A DNA stretch of 64,000 bases from Sphagnum compactum (taxonomy: Eukaryota; Bryophyta; Sphagnopsida; Sphagnales), in the NCBI GenBank assembly GCA_965153455.1, contig OZ234501.1, forward strand, positions 2,046,001 to 2,110,000, read 5' to 3'. The notes under the pieces were generated by a model. It was not told the origin of the DNA, ran no database searches, and worked only from the letters and a program-made list of their open reading frames with translations. The position numbers and the translations under genes were made by a program. This document shows positions 9,837 through 23,208 of this stretch, one piece after another. Every line of letters starts with the position of its first letter. The stretch's first letter is position 1.

Positions 9837-12800
9837 AGTTTATAATGGGGGGCTATTAATCTAGGTTGGAAATGGTGACAAACTATTTTAGAAATGGAAA
9901 TAGGAATATACTTTAAAGAGGGAGTTGGAACTTAAAAAAACTTTTGTGTCATTTCCAAAATTCAGGTTTTGTTGTGTTGGTAACTTGCCAAGTTGATTGT
10001 TTGAAAGAACAATTGTAACCATAAAATGTTGAAACTAAAATATTAGGCATGAAATCACCACCTCGTGTCCATTTGAACAACCTTGATTGAAACTGGGGCA
10101 ATTGGACCCAACTTTTAAAAGTAAATAAATATTTTGACAAAATGTATCAATATCAATGGTAGGTATAATATCCCAAGCATAAAATGGTAGTCAAATTTTG
10201 ATGGCAATTTCTTACAACATGACCTATCCTATTAAAAAGTTCAAAAAGGTTGGGAAGGGATAAATATGATTTCCCTGCTTTGACAATTCATGGGGTAACT
10301 TTGTCACATTGAGGAATAGTATCATTGAAGTATGTATCAAAATGGGGTGTGTCATGACATTTTCATTAGTATCTTGCCTTTAAGACAATTGTGGTATGAG
10401 ATTTTCATTAATGTTTTATAACATGATACGACATGACATAGGGTGGGGGTTTTTATTTGATCATACCTCACCAAAAAGATTTAGACTTGAGCCCATCCCC
10501 AATGCAAGAAGCCCAAGCCCAATTCTATGAGGCTTGAACCACTTTGACATATTAAATTTTTATTTAAAGTAATAATACATTTCAAGTTCCATTAATACAT
10601 TTATATTTATGAAAATTTTATTTCCATCATAATTCATGATATTTTGAAACATAATCTTGTTTTTTGAAAAAACTAATGTTATATGGTTTTAACATGCATT
10701 TATCTTTGTTAATATGTCACTTGAACATAATTTAATTAAAAAGCCTATCTTTTTAAAAAAGAAAGGAATTTAAGGAACCATACTATACACTTCTTTGATT
10801 TTGGTCCTTTTTTTCCTATAAAGATAACAAATTTCATGCTTTGCATATATTGTTGGATTATAAAAATAGCAAAAAGAAAAATAAGCTTTCCAATTTACAA
10901 AACACGTTTTTTTTTCCTTTAGACCCCTCCTATTTTTAAACCTCATAACCTTCTTAGTTCTTATTCATTTTAAATGATTTAAAGTGCTATAGGAACACCA
11001 CTTGAAGATCTATGAATCTTTTTTGAACTTTGATAGCAACATACAAAGAATTTTTTGGGTGTTCGAGAATCGGCCTTTGTAGCATTCAATGGTTTGTTTT
11101 TTTCGAATTTTTGACCCTTTCTACTTTGGGGGCTGTAATTTTCTCAATTCTATTTCACTTTTGAAATTTTTTTTTGCACCATATGCGTCAATATAGGAGG
11201 GGTTGAAATATTGTTTGGACACCAAAAACAATGGAGCCCTCCCTTTGGATCTGGCTACCTTGAGTGTTTTAGTGTTCGATCACTGACCAATTTATTTTAT
11301 AGTTGCAATTCAATTATAACTCAATTTGCAACTAAACAACAATTAAAAAATATAACTCATATGCTTTGTCTTTGAATCTCATGTTATAAACTATATAAAT
11401 AAGGCTTGTTCTCTTATGTTTTCACATTAAAATACATGTGCCATTTTGGGATCAGTTCAAAAAAGCTTAACCCAAAAGCAAAACATAATAAAAAATAAAT
11501 AAATTCATGGCCATTCTTTAATTCATTTAGTCTTGTGCTTTCCTACCTAGATAAGTAAGTAGGTTTTATTTTTCTACCTACTTATGTAAGTAGGTAGGTA
11601 GGTCCTAGGTAAATATGTAAGTTTTAAGACCTACCAACCTACCTACCTATGGTTATGTATGACCTACCTAATTATTAAAAAATATATTTATTTTTTCCAA
11701 AATATAATTAATATGCTATGTGACAATTTTTTATTATTATGCCACATGTCATAATCTTGGACCATCATTAACAATCATAATGGACGATGGAGATCAATAT
11801 TTCGAAAAGAAAATAATCTTTATGTTCAAAATTTTTTATAATGGCACATGTCAAATTTTAATAGATGGATGACAATTAATGATGTCAACATGACATCATG
11901 AGTGCAGTTATAATGGAGTTGCATAGTAATTGAAAATGAGTCGTTTTGACAGAGTTGCAATTGAATTGCAATGAGTTGCATCATATATATGATGGGTTAC
12001 AACTTTGCAACTCATGCAATTTGTTTGTTAGCACTCATGACGTATAAATATAGTGAGTTGTAAATGTCTTGTGCAACTCAAAAATTGATTTGCAACACCA
12101 ATTGCAACACATCCATTTTTTTCATAGTGCAAAAATGAAATGCAATGCTAGAATGTAGATGAGTTCAGAAAACCCTCTAACCAAAAAAGAAAAAGAAAAA
12201 CAAGAAGCTCAAAAAAAAACTAAACTAATCAAAGTAAGAAACATTTAAAAAAAATAAAAATCAAAACAACAACAAAACTATTGAATTAAAAAAAATTTAA
12301 AAGAAAATACCTTTTGCTCTTTTCCTAAGCTCAAGCTCCAAACGTTCCAATCTCCAACCTACACATGACAGGAGGGGGGGAAGTACAACACCCTAACTAG
12401 CAGCTACAAGGTGAGCAACAACATAATAGTAACGCAAGGTGGGAGCAAGCAATGCAAGGCAAAAGCGAGCACAACATAGAAGAGCAACAAAAAAATAAAC
12501 AAGCACAACATACAAGAGCAGCAAAAAAAATTTAAAAACTCAAGTGAATACTCAAGAGCAGCAACTGGTGCTTGCAGTATTTCTCGTTACCTTGATTTTG
12601 CTTACATGTTCCAGAACTCTGAAACTAATTCCAGCACTTTTCCAAAAGGTGGGAGTGCAGTCAAAGCCAAAATCCACACCACTGTGTGAGAAAAAAGTGC
12701 TATAGATACAAGAATGGTTTCTGTTACTCAAAAGAACATAATCCCAAACCTTGTTCTTAAGGATAACAGTGAATGTCAAATCCCATTGATGGCAATCTTC

Positions 12801-13003
12801 TGATTTGAAGATTCCCTAATCTACAATCTCCCTACAAGTATCTGAAAATATATGAACAGTCTAATGTGCTGGGAACATTGACACTGACATGATTCAGTTC
12901 AATCATACAATAAAGGACGTGCTGAATATGCTTTGGGAAATGCAGGGATGCAATTCAAGCCCCTGAAGATTTCCTCCCTTAACATGTACATCAATTTTCC
13001 TTT
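9837..13003. other. AT-rich spacer downstream of DXS
   Basis: No gene recognised. An 11-bp-arm inverted repeat lies at 11574-11597 within CCTA-rich sequence (11540-11655). From about 11290 to 12129 the strand is rich in TTGCAACT-type motifs and ends with CATAGTG at 12123-12129, which looks like an orphan right terminus of a CACTA element. The last ~100 bp are probably 3' UTR of DXS. Confidence 0.45.
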
Positions 13004-16000
13004 CTAGCTGGTCATAATGTGAAGAGCCTCCCTTGTTTTGCCAAGGACATTTAGTGCTGTTGCTGCAATGTGGGAGGCTGTCAAGCCTGCTTCCACCAAC
13101 TGGTCCTTAGGAGCCCCATGCTCAATGTAGCGATCTGGAAGAACCAGTGGTCTCCACTGTCCATCACAAGAGTAATGTCATGAATTGGTGTTTTGGGAAT
13201 TGGAGGCAATTTGGAGGTGAATGCATTTGACAGAAATCTTTAGACATTGTAGTATTCAACTATGATCATTGTAGTTCACCAAGGTATCTGTAGATGGCAG
13301 GTGATGCTCTGTAGCTCATCTAACAGCTGATCTAACATTTGCAGTACAAATCTTTCAAATAAAACCTGATAGTCCACAGAAATTGAGAGCAAAAGTTGTA
13401 CACACCTTCAGCTTTCCATCCAGAAGCCCATCAAGAGCCATGAATTGTACAACATGAGATCCAAACCCTCCAATGGAACCCTCTTCAACAGTGATCAGAA
13501 CCTGGTGGTTCCTGGCAAGTTGGCGAATAAGTTCATGATCAAGGGGTTTGCAGAAACGAGCATCTGCCACTGTGACTGATATGTTACAATTCATCAGTAT
13601 TGTGTGTGCAGCCAGACAGTGCTGCACCATCGAACCATAGCCTAGAAGTGCCACCTGTGTCCCTTCTAGCAGAATTCTCCCCTTTCCAACCTGCATATCA
13701 CAAATATGCATGGGACCATAACTCACATGCCATCAAAGAATGCAGAGTTGGGAAGAAAAGGGAACTATGGAAATATCAGTAGTTAAGACCATATTTTCAC
13801 AACAAATTACAAAACTCTCTAACTCAAATTTTCGAAGTCTATCATCACAATGTTCAACAATAGTTTGATGACTTCATTTTACTCCCTTCTCAACATCAAC
13901 AAAATCTGCAGTGCTACATATGTGTGTGTGACAGAGAAAGAAAGCTATACCATATAAATTGGATGTAAGATGGCTTCTGAAGCAGAGGGAACACACAAGA
14001 AACGACAAAAATCGGAACATACAAAATGACTAACACTGGGCTGCTAGAGACATTCAACCCTGAAATCCGCAGAAACTTAGAGGAATTGAAGATGATAAAT
14101 CATGGGTCTAGTAAGTTCTGGTACTGGAGGAACTACAGAGAGCACAGAGAAGATCGATTCTTGAATTGTAGAACAGCCAAAAATGGAGGTGAAAAGGATA
14201 AACTGGAAAGACAACATGCAGAGAGATGTATAATAGACACTTAGGTGAAGTCTGGTGGACCCACCTGTAGAGGAATACCCTTGTTGCCTGTTGGTAGTGG
14301 CACACCAATGCCATTGCCCCTGGGGTATCGGAAACAGCTGGGTTGGTCATCTATGGAAGCTGCAGTAGCCACCATGTGGAAGAGCTCAGCTTCATCAGCA
14401 GGTGCCATGACCACCATGTTTGGTAGACATGCCATGTATGTAACGTCAAAGGCACCACAGTGGGTTGGACCATCTGCTCCCACAAGGCCAGCTCTGTCCA
14501 TGGCAAACCTCACTGGAAGCTTCTGCAAGTCCACATCATGAACCACCTGCAGACAAGGCCATTCACTAAAAATTTCCCACAAAAAAAGCTGTGCATGGAC
14601 CCCCAACATCTCCATTTACATATCAATGAGAAGGTAACATGACAATGAGTGCAGTCATAACCTTACAAGCGTCAGACCATCATCTTCATCTAGCAGAGCA
14701 CAACAAACTGGACAGAGAAAAAGGGAATGGAGTAGAAACAAGTGTCAAGCAGAATAATACAAGTTTCAAGAGGTGATAGGTTGTGTGAGATGAATCAGGT
14801 ATGACAACAGGCATACAACCTGATCATAGGCACGTTGAAGGAAGGAGGAATAGATGGAGCAGAAAGGTTTCAAGCCCTCACAAGCCAGGCCTGCAGCAAA
14901 AGTGACTGCATGTTGCTCTGCAATGCCCACATCAAAACAACGATCTGGAAATCGCTTGCCAAAGATGTTCATTCCAGTACCACCTCCCATGGCTGCATGA
15001 ATACCCACAATACCCTCATCCACCTCTGCTTCAGAAATCAATGCTTCAGCAAAGTAAGTGGTGTATGCTTTTGTAGCTGTCTTCCCTTTGAACTGCTTTC
15101 CAGTTGCTGGATCAAATTTCACAACACCTGACAGACATTACAGTGTCAACATTAATTGGCAATTGTTATTGCAGCCACTATCAACTTGGGACACTGAATA
15201 AAATGGGTCCCAGCAGTGTTTGGCATTGTGATAGAACTTTTCATTCAAGTAAGAAGGTTTTTCTCACCATGATATTTGTCTGCAGCTCTCTCAGCATACG
15301 GATAGCCTCGTCCCTTCTCAGTCACAACATGTATTAACACAGGTCCTGTTGTCTCTGTGGCTTTCACCTCCCCCAAGATGGTCACCAAATCATCAATGCT
15401 ATGGCCATCAACTGGGCCAATATAGTAGAGCCCCAGCTCTTCAAAGAGTGAGGATCCTGAGCCACTGATCATGCCACGAGCGTATTCATCTACCTTGGAT
15501 GCCATCACGTGCATTTGGCCTCCTAACTGCTTTGTTACACCCTGTATTGACAAACAAAATATGCAAATGTCTTAAGTTATGAGATGACAACTGAAAGACA
15601 ATAACCTACAGTATTTCAGATTGGCAAGCAACTCAAGCTTGATAGTTCATGAGAGGGGTTCCCAGTTGACTGATGTGCAAAATCATAACAAATAGCCAGA
15701 GCCTGTACCTTGGCAACCTCCCGAAGTTCACGAAGTGGTTTGCTAGATTGAAGTCTGGTTAGAGCACTGCTTAGGGCACCAACAGGGGGAGCAGGCCCAT
15801 CCAGTGTGGCAGTGGGAAGAGAAACTTGTTTGTTATCATTCAGAATGACAACCATGTTGGAGTCCAAGTAGCCAGCGTTGTTCATAGCTTCATATGCTTG
15901 GCCAGCAGTCATTGCACCATCACCAATCACAGCTATCACATGGTTCTTCTTTCCCTTCAGATCTCGACCAATGGCCATTCCTGCACACAACCACATAAAA

Positions 16001-18126
16001 ATTATCCATAGTGATAGGCTCTATTCAGTCAAAACAGCAAACATGAGTATCCTCAACAGATTCTTGTGTAATCAATGTTGGTGCTATGGGCATATCCCAA
16101 TCAATAATTCCCTTAATTCCAGCCACACTGGATGGAGGTTCCAAAAGGACAGATGGTTGCAAGTAACCTTCAACATCATACCTAGCAACTGACTTAAATT
16201 CTCATGAAATTTGCTAGCTATGTTATGAACCAAGTTGAAAAAATATTTAGTTATTGTACCTAGGCCAGCAGAAATGGTTGTTGAGCTGTGACCAGCTCCA
16301 AATGGATCATATTCACTCTCTGAGCGCTTTGTGAAACCTGAAAGGCCGTCTGTTTGACGAAGAGTATGCATTTTGGACCTCCGGCCTGTGAGGATCTTGT
16401 GTGGATAGGCCTGCAAGGAAATGGTAATCCATCCCGGGTTTTTTGTTTTTCAATTTTGTGATGTTGCTAGCCACAGTGGCAATCATCCACAAGGGGAGTG
16501 AGCCAAATCTTTCTCCAGGTTAGAGAGGAAAGTAGAGAATTTTAAGAATCCTGCTATGTTTTGGCACCCTCCAAGGACCTATTGTCTAAATATCATGGCT
16601 TCAGAATTTATTTCCTCAAAATGTGGCAACTTTGGCGCACTTTTTCCAAGAAAATCCTTTGTATCCTGTCGCACTGGAATTATTTTTGTTACCATAGTGC
16701 AAAATTTTACCAAAAGAAAAGAAAAACAATGAATCCTTTGCAAGAAACAAAATGGTTACTGACTGCACTTAAGATCAAATCATAGGCCATTCATAAGAAC
16801 ACACTGACAGACTTGCACATAAAAGTGGCAGAAGGCATGCCTGATGGCCAACGTCCCACAGAATCTTGTCATCAGGTGCATTAAAAATATGATGAAGGGC
16901 AACTGTGAGCTCAACCACCCCCAAGCTTGATCCTAGGTGCCCACCAGTCTTGGAAACAGTGAAAATTGTTTCAGATCGCAACTCATCTGAAAGCTGCTTC
17001 AATTGCTGCAAATAAGACGTGAAGTGCACAATGTCAGCACAGATTAGGCACAACTGTTGATTAGGTCACTGAGGGGACTATTTCTTCCTTCTGGCTTGCT
17101 TTGATCAATGTACAGTGTGAGCAAGGCCCAACAGAATCATCCCTGATTTTACAACCACTCTGAGGCTTTGCTATTTCCGCCCAAGTCTAATTGCAGAGGA
17201 ACTTTCACATTACTATTTGTATTTGGCAACTGTGCAGGAATTTTTTTTGAGGAGTTGAGTTTAAACCCTGCACAGTGCCCTTGACCAAGTTGCAGCAAAA
17301 TAATCCATAGTGCCACATCCTTTCAGCAGCTGTGAAAGGAATACAGTTCAGAAGCTCACATCCCTATCACACAGTGCTAGTATAGAGGAAGGTAGAAGCA
17401 AGACCACCATATGGACAAGGGACCAATCAAAGCTACATGACCTACCCGGTGGTCAAATCTGAATCAAGGGAGAAGAAACGGGGACAAGGGAACATTTTTA
17501 GTCTCAATCAACTCCATAAGCTTCCTGCCTCTTGCCAATAATCTATCATTATGACTTCACAGAGTTTAAGAAATTCAGTACAATGTGGGCAGTCATATAG
17601 CTTCATACCTTCTTGTTCAGGTTCTTAATGTGAATGGGGAAGTTCACAGTGTCCAAGAGAGGTGTGGGAGGCTCCTCTGAGACATATTCCCCCGGATCAG
17701 CCATGGACCCTGTTGTCAATACTTTCCTCCCCTGCACACACGGTACAAACAAGCGGTGCGCCATTGGAAACACACTCTCCAACATTGAGCAGAGCCTCAA
17801 AAATAAATTTGAATAAAATACTGCACTCAAGGTTCACTATCATCCATCATATACCGCTTAGGGACAAGAGAGCAGAAGCGAATTTGCGGGTAGACAGACA
17901 GCAGGATCTCCACCTGCTGGGGAACCGAAGTAGACGATGGTTTCTTGGCACATTTTAGCTCCTTTATCCCGTAGAGACCACCTTTGGAAACCGCACCAGC
18001 TTTAAGAGAAGAGACAGACGAAGACATCGATGATGACGCATATGGCGAGGACGCCATCGCATGAGGCGCACGCACAGAAGAACCCTGCCTTAGAGCAGGC
18101 AGAGGCGACGCCACAGAGGCAGCCAT
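13004..18126 (-). CDS. DXS: 1-deoxy-D-xylulose-5-phosphate synthase, plastidial
   Basis: First enzyme of the plastid MEP pathway. It condenses pyruvate with glyceraldehyde 3-phosphate, using thiamine diphosphate, to give DXP for isoprenoids, thiamine and pyridoxal. Exons (minus strand): 18126-17914, 17731-17609, 17005-16841, 16410-16260, 15980-15709, 15541-15268, 15127-14820, 14546-14265, 13690-13406, 13156-13004. All phases agree, giving 741 residues, the normal plant length. Residues 1 to about 65 are Ser/Ala-rich with few acids, a chloroplast transit peptide. Seen motifs: GHLGSSLG, the thiamine diphosphate site GDGAMTAG...NDN (about 237-267), catalytic Glu470 in GIAEQH, DRAG (519-522) with GADGPTHCG, and [15 protein letters not shown] near the C-terminus. 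The intron after exon 3 has a GC donor (CAG|GCATGC). No disabling change is seen. Paralogue class (DXS1/2/3) is not determined. Confidence 0.97.
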
Positions 18127-18156
18127 GACACCAAAGCTTCAGTATACAAACCAAAC

Positions 18157-18182
18157 CTTCTTCTTCTTCTCTTCTTCTTCTC
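18157..18182 (-). promoter_or_regulatory. GAA-rich 5' UTR tract of DXS
   Basis: The plus strand shows TTC repeats 31-56 bp upstream of the DXS start codon, that is, a GAA/GA-rich leader on the coding strand. Such purine tracts are common in plant leaders and core promoters. I infer it is transcribed 5' UTR. No TATA box could be assigned. Confidence 0.45.
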
Positions 18183-21100
18183 CTAAACCCACTCGTCCCC
18201 TCTCTTTTCCCAAATCTTTGGGAATCCTCTGAACCTCCTTAATGTCATCCACTCACCCTCTCAATTTCCAATACGACCAGACCCAAGCACACTCACCAAC
18301 AAGCACCACAAACCCGAAAAAGACAAAAGCTTGGAGGCGAAGGGCACAATCATCCCACACCTCCGCCGAGCAATTTTCGCACGCAGTGGCGCAGCTCTTG
18401 CAAGTCTCACTCTTGTGCCATATCCCCTCCGCAGAGTGTTAGTGTTCGCACAATCCTTAGCCATGATAAGTAGTATTTCATGTTTCATCTATCTACATCG
18501 TACATATCTCAATGGATGAAATACGGATTCCGAATACGTACGTACAGGAAATGTATATAACACGTGAAATAAATCATTTAATGGTTAAACCGGGTTCTCG
18601 GCCCAATTCCTTACAGGTACCTACCTTTTACCAGACACAATGGCCTCTGCCTCGGACATTCCATGAGGTACGGCACTTTACAGAATGGCCTGTACCCAGC
18701 ACATTCCATGATGTAATGGTTTTCATGATTTACACAATAGGCATGTGAATTTTGCACAATGGGCATGTGGGTTTTGAACGTTGTCTTGGTCAGGTAGACC
18801 CAAGAACACCTGTCCACTGTGCTTGTAAAGGAGGGGAGTAAAAACAGGCAGAAAAAGGTCACATGGAAACCATTACCTACAAGCACAACCCTAGTGCAAA
18901 CTAATTTTCTATAGGGGAAGGCCTGCTTCTGACGGTTGTAGCCACGGTGATCAAAAATAGTCGCAAAAGACACTTTTAGTCACATAAGACAAGTTGAAAA
19001 ATGAAGTTTTTCTTCTAGTGGTAGCTTGTGGGAGTGGACCCAAAAAATTTGGGACACTCTTCTGTCCCAACATAAAAGTGAACTACAAAAAGTTTTCTAT
19101 TTGAGTGGTGGAGGGTTTGTATTTGAGTGTAACGTACCTTCCATTGACAAAAGCATCTTCCACGCGGCGGCGATGTGCTTTCAAGTACAATGAAAGTTGG
19201 CTGTTCCCATATTTGGCTGTTCCCATGAAGTCCTTTTAGTCCATCAATTGCAAATTTTGCCTAGCTAAGGTCTACCACACAAAATGCCACATTTTTTATT
19301 TCTACATTTGATGGAGTAACAACATCTCATGCCTTACACTTCGTAGCATCAAATGACTAGAGGCAAAGGCTTGGAGCTAACCAAGGTGGTCAACTAACAA
19401 AATTGTTGGCTGTTGGTCCCAAATATGAAAATTGGCTGTTCCCTGGTTTAGGACTTCATGGGACTCAAAGGATTCAAGGATAAATATGGATTCAAAGAGC
19501 CTTAGGCAAAATTGCAATTACATGATGGATTGAAAGGACTTCATATAGGAATAGCCAGGGACTCAATGTTGAACCTTCCACAAACTACCATACATAACCA
19601 GGACCTTCCAACCTATGTACTGCCATGGATTCAAAGGACTCAAGGAGTTCAAAAGTGCAATGGACTTAAGAATATGTACAAAGACTAAAAAATCATATTA
19701 TATGCAAGTGATGAGTTGAAAGGGGATTCCTAGTTATTCATAATGTATAATGCACTCATAGTTCAACATGATGGATTAATTAAAGTAAACATACTATGAC
19801 TATATTATGGATTAAGGCAAACATAAATTTGAATGTGACATTTGTACAAAGAATTTTATGGATAACATTGAATTGCATAGATTCCAAAATGTCCGTCAAT
19901 ATCTACTTTGAAAAAGATTAGATATGTATCAATTTCTATACTCATCTATATGATGTAAAGTAAATGAAACAAAATTTATCAGAATGGCTAAATAGAGAAA
20001 TTAAGTGGTCCTTGTGCATTTTGCAAGAGATTATGGTATGTACCAATTTTAAAGTCATCTGCAATGTCAAGTAAATGAAACAAATTCCATTAGAATGGAA
20101 TGCTTTCCATCTTGCTTAGTGGTGGGTGCAAAAAATTCTCAGAACCTTGAAACCAACAAAACAAACACCAATTAAAGTGTGACCCCCTATTTTGTTCATC
20201 ATGAACATTGATCAACAAAATCTTTCACCTAAAATTTTGAACAGAAGATACACACTTTGGATGTCTGAACGCACATATGTTCAGCTCTTGAACAAGATTC
20301 ATTATGTTCTAGCTTGATTGTGTGCAAACATCATAGACAATGAGTTGCAATGACTAGTATCTAGTCACTTCATTAGCTCCCAACAGTTATGTAGATCTAA
20401 GTACACCAATAATCCTTACCTAAGATTGGCAATGTCATTCATCACTTGTCAAAACCTTACATGCAACCTATAAAAAGTGGCAATAGGACAAGAAGCACAA
20501 AACTTAGACCTAGATAACTTTATCATGTGTGTCTTTGTATATGTTTTAATCAACAATGATTTATAATGATTTGCAAAAACAAAAACAATTACAAATCCTA
20601 AAATGATGATAGATATTGTCATCATGATTGATTGTTAGAACACCACAAGTACAATCCTCAAGATTAGATGTTGATGGAATTCATCTGTAATCCATTAGAA
20701 TGGATATACATAAACCAAATGATTCAAGTTGCATTTTATAAGAGATGAAGGCTTGCATTTGCATTTTCAATGAATTATACAATCTTTAGATCTTTAGATG
20801 TTATGAATTGCCACATAGTTAACAACTAGTTTTAGATGAGTTGAACACTTTAGTTTCAAAATAGTGAACAAGTAGTAGTTATGTAGTGAAACAATAATGG
20901 CATAGTTAGTTGTAACTTAGTTGTAATACTAGCCAATACAATTGATGTTTAATTGTAAAAAAGTTGCAAGTTTCAGATGCCATGGACTTTTGCCTAACCG
21001 TACACGTGGCATGATCGTACACATTGACACTGTATGCCAATTGCAAGGTAGTTCTTCATTCAACACTATAGTTATACAAGTTGCAACATAATTGATATTA

Positions 21101-21499
21101 ATCATTTTGCTACAACTTGTGATCATGGTCAAACTACGGGTGACTATCATCGTATATACTTTGCATACATACACCCATATAGAGTCCAAGTTGCAACTAA
21201 TGTGCAATTGAATTACAACTATGAAATATTCTGATGTGACATTTTAATTATTAATTCATCATATTTCCACAGTGTAGTTGTACTTTAGTTGCACAGTAGT
21301 TTCCATGACAATCTAGTTGTATGCTAGTCTAGTCTTCAAGGACATGATTTCTCATAGTGTGTGAATGAATATTGACATACTATTGGATATCAACATTAAA
21401 ATTTTGAAGTGTATCCCATATATTGATATGTGATAAAACACATATTTGCCCAACATTGGTGCTTTCCTTTTGGTGTCCTTGGCCATGATAGTGAAATAT
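18183..21499. other. Spacer with CACTA-type debris
   Basis: No intact gene. Two orphan right-end motifs occur: TTCTTCTAGTG ending at 19020, preceded by TAGTCGCAAAAG and AGTCACATAAG subterminal-like motifs, and GACATGATTTCTCATAGTG ending at 21359. Between about 20880 and 21240 there are many AGTTGCAA/TTGTAACT words like those inside the window's CACTA elements. I could not find matching left ends. Confidence 0.45.
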
Positions 21500-21502
21500 G
21501 AT

Positions 21503-21625
21503 CACTAGTAGAAATCATATCGTTTGCAACTAGTTATTTACAACTGAAATTGTCGTATGTGACTATTATAATCATAAACAACAGTTGCAAATGAGTAGTT
21601 GCAAGTGACATGATTTCTACTGGTG
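21503..21625. mobile_element. Mini-CACTA / MITE, 123 bp, with 3-bp target duplication
   Basis: Left end CACTAGTAGAAATCATATC; the right end, read on the other strand, is CACCAGTAGAAATCATGTC. GAT flanks both sides (21500-21502 and 21626-21628), the 3-bp duplication expected for CACTA insertion. The inverted similarity continues inward for about 45 bp per side, through TTGCAACTA and ACAACTG motifs, so the whole element can fold into one imperfect hairpin. It has no coding capacity and depends on transposase from elsewhere. Confidence 0.8.
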
Positions 21626-21639
21626 GATTGAGGCATGGA

Positions 21640-23160
21640 TCAAAGGTGCCCACTTTGTACTTTGATACCAATTTTTTGCTTCCTCAAGTCACATTAGTGG
21701 CAATGTATATCTAGATGATATTTTCTTTTAAACCTAATGAAAATTGGGTGCACTCCCTAGTTCTTGCTAATTGAATCCAACTTCAAGACGTCATTTAAGA
21801 ACATCCCATTTCATTAGGTGGACATTGAACACCTTCAATGTCATACATTCACAAAATTTTGGGAATTCTTCACTAGACATATAAAATGTGAGTTTTTAGA
21901 ATTTGTGTGCTTTTCAAAATTCACTTATGATGTTGCATTGTTTTGTTGTTTCTTTTTGGAATAAGAGTAACACACATTGTTAAATTTTCATCAACATTCA
22001 AATAGGCCAAACTTTTAAATACAAATGAGCTACGGTTATGTGGAATTGCAAGTTGTTGTGAGTTTTTGGAAAGTATAGCATCAACTCGATGTGAAGTTGA
22101 AGTTTCTGATGTGGATGATAGTAACAAGAGGAAGATACAAAACTAGGTAACTTGTGAAAGCATTTTGATTAGGTCATGATGAGTTTTGATGTTCATGCCC
22201 CTTGATATGGTTACTAGACAAAACTCACAATGTAAAGGTTTGGAAGTGGTGTTGTAACCTTCTTATTTGTGGATGAAAAATCTTATAACCAACTTGAAAA
22301 TATGGATGAGAAAACACGTAACCCTATTATCAATGGATGAAAAATTATACAATTTATTTGTATGGATGATGTACATAGGGAAAAATAGGGAGTGATTATG
22401 CATCATGAGTGATGAGAGGAGGACCAATTAGAAGGCGTAAAACCTTTGAATTATAGGCTATTGTATGAGAAGCCTATACTTTTAGGCCCTTTTAGTATTT
22501 GAAGTGCTTACCATGATTGGCATGTCAACTACATGCTATTGAAAATCCCAGAAGGATTTAAAATTAGACCCTTTCCTTCGGTAAAGAAATATTGATTTTT
22601 GTGCATTTAGCAATGGAAATTGGAAAGAGGAAAGGGGAAAAAGAAAGAATGTGAAAGAGGTGCCTTTTGTGAGTTGGAGGGCACTATGCTATCTTCGACC
22701 ATATATCATAATATCTTTTCAAGTTCAATGATAACTAAATAATTTTTTGAAATGTCAAAATCTGAAAAAATTATAGAGGAAGGAATTTTTTTAAAAAATT
22801 AGCAAGAACCAAGGAGTTTCTTGCTTCATGCCAATTTCCAACATTGCAAAGTAGATATCCATAGCTCACAACATTCCTCTAGATCATATAATTTTGCAAA
22901 AAGGAGAAGTAAAAATTGTTGTAACATTATGTTAGACCTTTATAATCAAAAGAACTTGCCAAAAAAACTACTTATAATTATTGCCGAATTTACATAAATA
23001 AATTTTTTACTATGAAAGTGGATTTTGAAAAAAATAAAATTATTTGACACTGGAACTTGAAAAGGTGCTACAATAATCAACCTAAAAAATCAAAGGAAAG
23101 CAATTAGTGGGCCTTCATGGAGAGATGAAGTAGATCACCTTGAAGCTGTTGAAAAACAAG
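21640..23160. other. AT-rich spacer, no gene seen
   Basis: Open frames are short and biased. I see no recognisable domain or repeat apart from repeated 'tggatga' phrases at 22270-22370. Confidence 0.4.
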
Positions 23161-23166
23161 TGTAAA

Positions 23167-23208
23167 AGGCTATTGGAGCCTCTCAGTACTGAGAGGCTCC
23201 AATAGCCT
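23167..23208. repeat. Perfect 42-bp palindrome without spacer
   Basis: The arm 23167-23187 (AGGCTATTGG followed by AGCCTCTCAGT) is followed at once by its exact reverse complement, 23188-23208. All 21 pairs match, with the centre at AGT|ACT. The next outward pair (23166/23209) does not match. It could extrude as a cruciform or form a hairpin in RNA. Confidence 0.95.

Noticed and set aside
11278-12129. Complete CACTA element from CACTG at 11278 to CATAGTG at 12129
   Set aside because: The left end departs from CACTA and from the right terminal repeat, and the 3-bp flanks (gat, caa) do not match. Only the right end is retained as an orphan.
12180-12540. Homology between 12180-12540 and 63370-63900 (A-rich, then GGGGG-containing parts)
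   Set aside because: The resemblance rests on A-runs and short words; I could not align a convincing common unit by eye.
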